Shown in pieces: positions 10,801 through 21,900 of a DNA stretch of 22,703 nt. The notes under the pieces are model-generated. The model was given only the letters and a program-made list of their open reading frames with translations, ran no database searches and was not told the origin of the DNA. Position 1 is the first letter of the stretch; every line of letters starts with the position of its first letter. The DNA is from Lingula anatina (taxonomy: Eukaryota > Brachiopoda > Lingulata > Lingulida > Lingulidae): assembly GCF_001039355.2 (NCBI RefSeq), contig NW_019773537.1, positions 228,436 through 251,138 on the forward strand. The letters run 5' to 3'. Both the position numbers and the translations under genes were made by a program.

Positions 10801-13800
10801 CCTGTCAGCAGTGGAGAAGGCATTGTTTCTGAATGTGCTGTCACAGCATGTAGAGGTCCATAATGGATGTTATTTTGCTGAAGCAGGGAATGCTATGATT
10901 CTGTTGCAGTCTTTCTTAACAAGCAATGACATTACTCACTCAGAGAAGTCAAAATGTATGCAATTCTTAGCCAAGGATAGGGGGACATCTGAAAAAGTGC
11001 TCACACAAATTTACCAGACCCATACTACCAGAACCCTGTCAGCAGTGGAAAGGAGATTGTTTCTGGATGTGCTGTCACAGCATGTAGAGATTTACAGATA
11101 CCAGTGGCACATGTATAACACAGTTGACATAGTTGCAAAAGAAAATGCTGTAATTCTGTTGCAATATTTCTTAACAAGCAATAACACCACTGACTCAGAG
11201 CAGTCAGAATGTATGAAAATCTTATCTGAGGATGAAAACACATCTGAAGAAGTGCTCAAACAACTTTACCAAACTCACAAATCCAGAACCCTGTCAGCAG
11301 TGGAGAAGGCATTGTTTCTGAATGTGCTGTCACAGCACACAGAAGTCCATGAGAGCTGTGACAAAGCTGTAGAAAGGAATGCTGACATTCTGTTACAGTA
11401 TTTTTTCACAAACAAGAACATTTCTAACACAGAGCAGTTAAGGTGCATGGATATCTTAGCGAAAAACCAGCTTACATCAGAATTGGTTCTGAAGCAGTTT
11501 TGTCAGCATCACACTATTGAGGACATTCCAGAATCAATATTCCTAGATGTGCTGTCACAGCATGCAAAAGTACATGGACTAAGTCTGGGTGCTACTTTAT
11601 GTGATATGGAAATGATGCTTACTATAACTGATATCTTTATGCAGCACTTGGCTTCTCAAAGATTTTACATATACAATTCTCATAAAACTCCATTAGCATT
11701 CAGTTCAAGTGAAGACAGGGGAATGGCTGCATGGAAAAGCATCTTTGAAAAAGACAAATTCCTTTCCATTAAAGCATTGGAAAAGTTGCTTCAATACCAC
11801 GAATCTGGCGATCTTTCATTTGAGGGCTGGAAAATTATGTCAGACTTGACATGCCAACATATTAAAGTTCATGGACGTGAAAGTCTGCCATCTTCTTTAA
11901 AAGCATGGCATGTAAACTTTAGCACCAACTAGCAAGAATTATGGAACATCCATATGACAGAAATATGCTAGAGGCAAAATTTAACTTTATGTGAGAGCAA
12001 GCAAGTTGTGTGCTGCATCAGCACTTTAATGGTCATATACAATTATACAAACACTGAAAACTTCATACATTGTTAAAATATAATAATAATGGAAAAGATA
12101 CAGGCATAATGGAAATGCATTATGAACTAGTCTGATCACAATACTTCACCTTTTATATATGATTTGGTTAATATTTTTTAATTACTTATCTTTTGAGAAT
12201 TTATTTTGTAAAATGTTACCAATGCAGCTTGCACCAACCCAGATAGCATCTTTGGTCTTGCAGAAAATGTGAGCTATGAAGTTTAAGCAAAACTCAGTTG
12301 GTGAGTCTACGCGTTTACCGAGACACGAGTGTTGTACAAAAATTCTGATTAAAGAGAATGTTTAAATGTGTAACAAAATTGATAATGAAATTGTTAATTA
12401 ATTTTGTTATAGGTCACTGGAGAAGACAATTTATAATTTAACTCAATGTTGGTTTCTACTTTATTGCATGCATTTTTTTCATAAGCTTTTATTCAAATAC
12501 ATGTACTTGTTATGATAAGAAAATTATTTTAGCAGTCTGTCTTTGTTTGATGCCATCTTAGTAAATTTCTGTGAAAAGCTTATTCTTTACTTTGCTGTAA
12601 TATTAATTACAGGCCAAAATTATGTAATTTTTTGCATGTATAACTGCAGCAGATTTTGTAGCATATCTGTTCTTTATTTATAAAGGAATATTTCCAAATA
12701 ATATTATTTGTTTTTGTTTTTACTGCAATTTAATGTTAACATTCCTAAGAATTAGTTGGCAGAGGAAAAACTACAGAAGCTGTGTCTTACTTTGTACTTT
12801 TGAATCACTAACTTTCCATGGTACTTCACATTAAGCAACTGATCATAAGATCTTTGCAGGTCCTTGGGAACAGTGATTGAGACTGTAGTCTTAGGGCCTG
12901 TTCAGAACCAGTTGATCTACAGACTAACTGGCCCACATGGGAACAGTGATTGAGACTGTAGTCTTAGGGCCTGTTCAGAACCAGTTGATCCGCAGACTAA
13001 CTAGTCTATGGGACAGGGCACAGATCAACTGATTCTGAACAGGCTACAGACATGATCCTAGGTTTAAAAAAAAAAAAAAATTAATTTTATCGAATCTCAG
13101 ACAAGACGAATCTCAGTAACCATCAGAATTGAATAAAAAAATGTGGAATTCTGCATTTACGCGAAAAAAGCTCATGTCTTTGTCTATGATAAGTCCAAAA
13201 TGCTATATTTTGGCAATTTTTTAATCTTGACTATCCACACTGTTACAGTGTATGTAATCCTTGGTTTTGTTTGAAATTTTTACAAGCATTCATTCACATT
13301 TATTGTCATCTACCAGTACAAACATACAGTGTAATGAACATGGTGCATATGGACTTTCAAAGCAGAACTCACTTGTGTAATCACAGCATTGCACTGAGAT
13401 CCTCTACCTGCCTCTATAAACTCACCAATGATGAACTGCGGAACCTGAGGATGAAAAAAAAAACAAAAATTAACATATTAGCAAAGAAAATTTCATTATG
13501 GGAGAAAATATCAAATTTTGCTTAATAAGGTATCTGCTATGCATAATTTTTAAATCAGCCAGAAGAAAATAAAAATTCACCTAAATTGATGATAAATTGG
13601 TGCATTTAATATTTCAATCAGGTATTTCTAGTCAATATATTAAAGTTACACCTGTCTTGGGTTAACAATTTAAAAATACCTTAAGTGCTGCAGTCATTTA
13701 TCTAGACTACTTCAAACAGGCGAAATGGTTAAATTAAGTGTCTGTTGACACCTTCAACCCCTCTCTATCTACAACATCATTATCTCTTACCTGGGTGGTC

Positions 13801-16800
13801 TTACCACATCCAGTGGCTCCTCTTATTAAAGTCACAGGACTACGATGAATTGTTCTTAATATTTCCTCCTTGTATGAATGGACAGGCAGTTCTCCTCTCT
13901 CTCTCATCATCTAGACAAAAGAAGATTAGATCATTTAAGTTTATAAAATCACAATATGCATTTATTCAGAGTAGTAATGTGCATTGACAATGAAGTGGGT
14001 TGCTGTTCATTGAATTTCAGTACATTTATGTTGTATCATTATGTAAAAGTTATATGATTTATAACTGAAGTCTTCCAAGCCAAGATTTTCCCTCAAAAAT
14101 CTTGTGTTTAACTAATTTTACCGAGTAAATAACATTTATTCTTACATTTTTGATGCTCCCCGTGACTCTGTTACAATTTAGGTAAAAGAAAAAGATCAAA
14201 ACCTATGCTAAAACACAGGTTTTCCAAATACACCATTCATTCAATTACTTGATCTCTGGATATTTGAGACTTGTGCTATTTTTAAACTGTCACGAAATGG
14301 CTGAAAACCGACTCTAAGGGATGATGAATATGATTATTTTTTGCAATATTGATAAAGGCCATCTATCTGTCAGTTTTTCTTCTAAAAGCTTTAATTGTCC
14401 ACAGAAAATTCAACGAGCAGCCATTCATGCACTCAGAATGTGTTTAAAATCCTTCCTATAAAGGTGAATCACAAGCCCAGTTTTGATGGTTTTTACATGG
14501 AGAACAAATGACTCCATCATGTATCCATCCTAAATGCATGTTAAACATGAATATAAGTTCTATTACACATGGATTAAGGGAAATAAAAACAGACAGACAA
14601 AACTTGAGACCTTGATCCATTTTCCTCTGCTGCTCCATACCACTAAGTAAATTAGATCCTATTTGCTCCATTGTGGCCTGTAAAAATGAATGCTTTACTC
14701 ATAGACTGTCTATATTTTATGATTGTTTTTACCTACAGTTCACAAAGCATACTCTGGTCTTCTAGACAGTCTTAAAAGCCTTGGAAAAAACAACTAAATG
14801 CTTGTGAAATAAATCTGCTTATTTGTCTGGTGTGAAGAAAACACTCACAAAGGCCAGTGGACCCTCATCTATATTACATGCTGTCCATGGGTTCCAGTTC
14901 TGCTGAGGGGGAGACCAGGACACTATGCCCTCCATACTCTTCCTGGAGTCTTCAAATTCCTCTAGTTTCTGCTTCACTAGCAGGCTGAGAGAGAGAAAGA
15001 AAGAGAGAGGAAAAGAGAGAGAGAGAGAGACAGAGAGAGAGAGAGAGATCTCACCTAAGAAACAATCTGGATTTGCAATGTCTGTTATAAAGAGATCACT
15101 TGTTGTTCAACTTCTGGGAATATTGCCACATTTTATCATCGTAAAATAAGGCATAAAAAAAGCACCAAAACATTAATCTTATTAGTCCATTTTAAAATAA
15201 CATAAAAAAGCACATTCCAGTAAACAAATTTTTGTAATGATATCTTTCATAATAATGGAGTTTTCCAAATGAACATGCCTTTTTACAAAACAAATTGCCA
15301 TTCAACAAGTCTACATCTTTAAACAAAAATATGGTTTGGCACATTTGGGGCAACTGCCAAAGTTATTACACGGTGACAGTGGCAATGGCATGAAATAAGT
15401 AAAATCTATATTCTTAGTTTTCAAAGATTTCACCCCTATATCAACAAATAAAGTTGACAAGAAATATTTAAGGACATCACAAAGTCTTTCATTTTGAGAA
15501 TCACATAGATTCTAGTCTTAAAGATCATATCATTTCTTTTCGCAGAACTTCTGAGAAAACTTCTGAACTGTTGTCAACATTTTTAAGTAACATGGATTTG
15601 CTGTCATATTTAGAATTTTTTTTTTATCTTATTTAATTTTAAATTTTAGTGTTATTAATTTTTTAATATTTAAAATGACCTTGCAACATAATTGCATTAA
15701 ATGATTGTACAATTGTGTCAATCAACGTCATTGAATTGAATATATGCATGTAATTTATTTGTATATTAACCGAGGAAAAATACAAACAACCCANTAACAT
15801 ATTAGCAAAGGAAATTTCATTATGGGACAAAATGAACAAAATATCAAATTTTGTTTAATAAGGTATCTGCTATGCATGATTTTTAAATCAGTCAAAAGAA
15901 AATAAAATTTCACCTGAATTGATGATAAATTGGTGCATTTAATATTTGCTTTATTCAATCAGTTATTTCTAATCAATGTATTAAAGTTACACCTGTCTTG
16001 GGTTAACAATTTAAAAATACCTAAAGTGCTGCAGTCATTAATCTAGACTATTTAAACAGGCGAAATGGTTAAGTTAAGTGTCTGTTGACACCTTCAACCC
16101 CTCTCTATCTACTACATCATTATGCCTTACCTGGGTGGTCTTACCACATCCAGTTGCTCCTCTTATTAAAGTCACAGGACTACGATGAATTGTTCTTAAT
16201 ATTTCCTCCTTGTATGAATGGACAGGCAGTTCTCCTCTCTCTCTCATCATCTAGACAAAAGAAGATTAGATCATTTATAAAATCACTATCATTTATTCAG
16301 AGTAGTAATGTGCATTGTGTAAAGTGGGTTGCTGTTCATTGAATTTCAGTACATTTATGTTGTATCATTATGTAAAAGTTATGTGATTTATAACTGAAGT
16401 CTTCCAAGCCAAGATTTTCCCCCAAAAATCTTGTGTTTAAGTAATTTTACCGAGTAAATAACATTTATTATTACATTTTTGTTGCTCCCCATGACTCTGT
16501 TACAATTTAGGTAAAAGAAAAAGATCAAAACCTATGCTAAAACACAGGTTTTTCAAATACACCATTCATTCAATAACTCAATTTCTGGATATTTGAGATT
16601 TGTGCTATTTTTAAACTGTCAAGAAATGGCTGAAAACCGACTCTAAGGGATGATGAATATGATTATTTCTTGCAATATTGATTTAGGCCATCTATCTGTC
16701 AGCTTTTCTTTTAAAAGCTTTAACTGTCCACAGAAAATTCAACAAGTAGCCATTCAAGCACTCAAAATGCGTTCAAAATCCTGACTTGGATTACTATAAA

Positions 16801-17847
16801 GATGGATCACATGCTTAGTTATGAGCTTTTACATGGAGAACAAATGGCTGGATCCTGTATCCGTCATAAATGCATGTTACCCATGAATACAAGTTCCATC
16901 ACACATGGGTTAAGGAAAGTACAAACAGACAGACAAACCTCCTGGAGACCTTGGTCCATTTTCCTCTGCTGCTCCATACCACTCAGTAAATCAGATCCTA
17001 TTTGCTCCATTGTGGCCTGTAAAAATGAATGCTTTACTCATAGACTGTGTATATTTTATGATTGTTTTTACCTTCAGTTCACAAAGCATACTCTGGTATT
17101 CTAGACAATCTTAAAAGCCTTGGAAAAAACAACTAAATGCTTGTGAAATAAATCTACTTATTTGTCTCATAAGAAGAAAACACTCACAAAGGCCAGAGGA
17201 CCCTCATCTATATTACATGCTGTCCATGGGTTCCAGTTCTGCTGAGGGGGAGACCAGGACACTATGCCCTCCATACTCTTCCTGGAGTCTTCAAATTCCT
17301 CTAGTTTCTGGTTCACTATCAGGCTGACAGACTGGGTGGGATCCTGGGGCTAAAATACAGTCCTACAGAAGTTACTTAAGGGCATTGTAACCCTTTATTA
17401 TCATCCAGACACCAAAAATGAAGGTTTTTCCTGCATCATATTATTTAATAATGCATCTATCTTTGTACTGATTTAAAACAATAAAAAATGCAAAAATATA
17501 AAAAAGTGTGCTTTATATTTCTAATTGCAAAGTACAAGCTTAGGCAACTCAAAACATTAACCATCAATTGAACACCTTTCTATTTGAGGTGTGATAAGAA
17601 TTGGTATGGGGCAGAACTTCATCCCTGAACAAGATTTTATCACCAAACCAATTTATCAGTTTTTATCCCAAAATTGCAATGATGATGTCACCTGTAAGAT
17701 GACATATGTCTAAATGTTAATAAATTTTGTCATTGAACACTGAAGATTTATCTATTACCCAAAACAATGCATGTGACAATATCCTTAATACTAAACTTTT
17801 ATTATAAGGGAAAAAAATTTGGAAAACTAAAAGTACATTTTTTAGTG

Positions 17848-17885
<38 letters not shown>

Positions 17886-18907
17886 GGAGAGAGAGAGAGA
17901 GAGAGAGAGATATGATCTCACCTCAGAAACAACCTGGATCTGCAATGCCTCTAACAAGGATGTCAGCTGTTGTTCAACCTCTGGGGAGATTGCCACATTG
18001 TAGGGTGGAATCTTTAAATAATAGCATACATATGTATGCATTTGCAGAATTAATTGAAAAATAATAATGACATGTTTCAAAATGATTACCAGTTGCTTTA
18101 AGTTACAAATTAAAGTTCTTTACCTTCAAAATAATTCAAAATAATTAACAATGAATAAACTGGAGGAGATACAAATGACTATCTAGTTGAAACCTTTTCA
18201 ACATTTGACTTTGCTTATCATGCCCATGTAGGCAAGTTGTAAACACTGAAAATACTGAAAACATAGCTGGAAATTTTTCATATGTAAAAACCATATGACC
18301 ATAAGACTGTTACGGTATGAAAAAAATGATCAAAATGAAGACTGAAAATCTTGAAATCAGGCATAATATTGCAAACATTCATTCGCATACCTGGTCCCCC
18401 TCCTTCTTTTTGGTCTGTCCTGTGTAGGGTTCTATCACCTTCAGATGGTACATCTGTCTTACTAGAGACAGGGCACAGGACTTGGAGGCCACCTGCTTGT
18501 TAGAGCCATGTTCTCTGCCATACAGATCTGAAAACACCAAGTTCATATTTTTTTTAAATCAATAGTACCACAGTGCATCCTACCACCCATCACTTCTTTG
18601 TGCACCAGAAGTTCACATGTGACTAGTTGGTTGTACTTTTAATTTTGATTAAGAAATATCTTGCAGATTTAAAACATACTGGTGTCATTTTTGTTGGTCC
18701 AGCAAAGTGACATTAATGTTTAATGAGCTTGTACATAAGCAAGATCATGGAAGAACAAAGATGAAATTTTAATACTGAGATGTTTGGATATTACAATAAA
18801 TATTTCAAAATATAATATACTTTCTTACTTCTTCTAAGCTGCTTGCAGAAGAAGGTCATTTCAGCAATGAAACTCCTAAAAAAGAACAAATATTTCAAAT
18901 ATTAACA

Positions 18908-18974
<67 letters not shown>

Positions 18975-21900
18975 ATACCAAATTAAAAAAAAAGATTTTT
19001 GTTCCAATCAAGGACTTCAACTTTCTATCAACAGGGATAGCTGTGTAATTTTTATGTGAGGCCATCTTTTGAGAAACACATGTTAACTGTTACTCTGAAA
19101 CATCATACATCTATACATCTTGATAATCCCTGTTGCCAACATAAAGTGACATAGAGTGACATGAAATTCTAAATCAATATACATGACATTTTGAATTCAG
19201 TCAAATGGCATTCCAAAAAGCAAATGTTTACTTCCATCAATTCTTTACTGGGTCACAACTCACCTGTATCAGCTAAGGTCATTACAGTCAAATCTTGAGC
19301 CAAAGTCAATTTTAACTGAGTGTGCGTTATTAATGGGCACTGTAGGGTAACAGGGACCCTCATAGTGACACCAAAGCCACATTGTGATACCTGAGAAAAT
19401 AACACCAAACTATAGCTGCAGTGATAAAAAGGTCATATCCATAACATTACGTGTGATACCACATGTTCAGCTATGGTTTTACTCTCTGCGGGTATATTTC
19501 TCCATTATGTGTTCAATATAGTGTATTTAAAACCAATTTCTGTCCCACTATTAAACAATAGTTTGCTATTGACAGCCTCGCCTTACATTACAGGTAAGAC
19601 TGTCAGTAGCTTAGATTTGGTTTGGTGTTATTTTCCCCTTTCAAGGTTTTATAGGAGGGAATACAAGTAACTGGAATGGCAGTTTGGTTGTTTCAGGATA
19701 AACTTTTTCTTCAGGGGAAAATACAAACAAAGATATGCACAAGGCCATTCTTAAATCTTCATTTGAACATCTTTAATATGAAAATTATGCTTCACACATT
19801 ATTTATTAGCAGGAGAGTGAGATGATGCAGTGTCTATACTCAGTGGTGATGTTATAACAATTAATACATGCATTTTATACATACACCCCAACTTATGAAT
19901 TCCAAAACAGCTGCAATAGTTTCTAAACTACAGACACAAATAGGCATTCCACATATCCAGTTGCTTTGAATATTCCCTCCATTTATCAAAGTTGAAAAAA
20001 ATACTCCAACAGAAGAAGAGAATGCGGCATATGTCATTCTTTCCTGTTGTATGAATGGTGGCTTCAGCATCACTATAAGACACTTCATAAGAAGGTGGAC
20101 AAATTTCTTTCTTACTCTCTCTCTTTTTTTTTTTGTAATAAGATGCACTAAAAAGTCATATATAATGAGATCTATAAAGAGGAGCAATTAATACATGCTT
20201 TCCATTTTTTCTCATTGAAAAATGGAAACTTATCAGGACTAATATTCTCCTTTCAAATTTCAATCAATACATCCCATTCATTATTATAATGATACCTCTA
20301 CTGCTTTGGGCAGATTTTTTTTTTCGTACACAAAATTTTTCAACAATAAATACAGATTTTTTAATAAATTCTTTCTGCCCTGTAAGCTTACAAAAAGAGA
20401 CCAACAAATGAATAAACTGCACCTTGTCAGCACTTCATCCTGACCCCCCACCTACCTGTTGTGATCTGGACCAACCATGCTATACTTGTAGTCTGTCTGA
20501 ATTTTGTTCATCTGCAGATACTGGTGCAGACGACTCTTGGCATTCTCTAATGTCCAGTTACCATGGATATCAGCATTCAGGTCAACATCTTCAGACTGGG
20601 AAGAATATGGTGAAAAATTTAACCAAATTTGTGAAAGCCCATGCAGTTGGCAGTTTGGGTGTGTTCAAACCTCAGGTGATATTTTTCAATTCTCATCACC
20701 ATGTGTCTGATAAAACACACTCTTTATTACCCAATTATAAAACATGCATCAAAAAGTTTTTGTAAGTACAAGCAGTCTTTAATCTGTGCAGAGTGAAGAT
20801 TTAAACAAAAAATATGACACAATTTTCAACTTCCAAATGTGATAAAAAATTCTTCAATAATTACTACCAGCTTACAAGCACCAGGGGACCTAAGAAACTA
20901 ACACTCACGAACACGTCTGCACGCACGCATACACACACACACACACACAGAATGTCAAAATATATTTTCTCTTACTTCTTCCACCCTTCTCTTCTCAGCC
21001 AGCCTGTCCATGTAAGATGTCGGTGGTCCTCTCTGGTACTGTGCCACCTGGTTCTCCCCCACACCACTAGGGGCAGCACCATACGTCTCCTGGGTCAAAC
21101 CTGCACATAGTCAGCATAAACAAAATTGATAGATATAAAGCAACAGCAAATTTAGAGATTTTAATAAAATAAATTCACTTTTTCCCCTCCGCTAACCCCC
21201 CAAAGATTAATAAAATAAAATGTCTTTGAGTTTATAAATTTAATTACTTATTTATTCATTTATCTATTTATTTTCATTTTTAGTGTATGAAATATATGGC
21301 TAAGACCAAACATGTAATATAAAAATTACATACATCAAAAAACAATGGTTATATACAGTAATAGTTATAGCACAGTGCCTATATCTACAGCATCGATATT
21401 GAATTACATAAAAAAAAAGAAGAGTGGTTGAAATGAGAATAAAAATAAATTTAAAAAGTCTGTTGGAAAAACTGTCAGATCTGTCTCAATATTACGATGT
21501 GGTCAAATCTGTGAAACATATAAGGACTCCATAGTCACAACAACAAAATCAGTTTCAATCTATCAAGTCATACAGATACCTAATCCTATGTGTGGAGGGG
21601 GAGCCACACCGGATGGCAACAAACTTAGTCCTCCTGGTTCTCCCCCATTTCCATCCCCTCCACCAGGGGGCATCCCACCTGCTCCTCCGAGATCTGCCTG
21701 AAATAAAAAGGTTTGCAATGCCATATATATTGTAACTGCTGTTTCATTCTGCAATTTTGCTCGTTATCAGTTTAGAAAAATGCCATTTATTGTAGTAAGA
21801 TTCTAGAATGGCATCTATGCATTGAATATTCCTTTGATTTTTCAAGGTGTAGCATCAAGGACAATATTTCATTAAAATAACTGAAAAGCACAATATATGC

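Larger units (their letters stand above)
13470..15141. repeat. Partial tandem duplication of DHX9 exons 8-11, downstream copy
   Basis: From about 13470 to 14985 the sequence is collinear and nearly identical with 15795-17330, introns included. The homology then jumps across a microsatellite to a decayed exon 8 match (15055-15141), omitting the intron seen at 17350-17850. The copy contains exon 11' intact, exon 10' without a donor, exon 9' without its 5' end, and exon 8' with stops. Confidence 0.93.
15795..18000. repeat. DHX9 exons 8-11, upstream copy of the duplication
   Basis: This is the functional-looking partner of 13470-15141. It holds exons 8-11 with all splice sites. Its left edge falls immediately after the N at 15794. 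Confidence 0.9.

Noticed and set aside
9781-11243. Several minus-strand frames opposite the repeat exon
   Set aside because: They mirror the plus-strand coding repeats; the plus strand has the long frame, splice sites and domain pattern.
16802-17104. 100-residue plus-strand frame
   Set aside because: It overlaps DHX9 exon 10 on the other strand; the minus strand has matching phases and conserved sequence.
17767-18080. Frames rich in Arg-Glu or Ser-Leu and Thr-His alternation
   Set aside because: They are translations of the GT/GA microsatellite; only the exon 8 part on the minus strand is coding.
19255-19395. G+C-richer stretch in DHX9 intron 5 considered as a missed exon
   Set aside because: Exons 5 and 6 already join in phase and continue the conserved dsRBD2 without a gap, and the stretch gives no family-like peptide.
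20424-20765. Two plus-strand frames over DHX9 exon 5
   Set aside because: Shadows of the minus-strand exon, which encodes the conserved start of dsRBD2.
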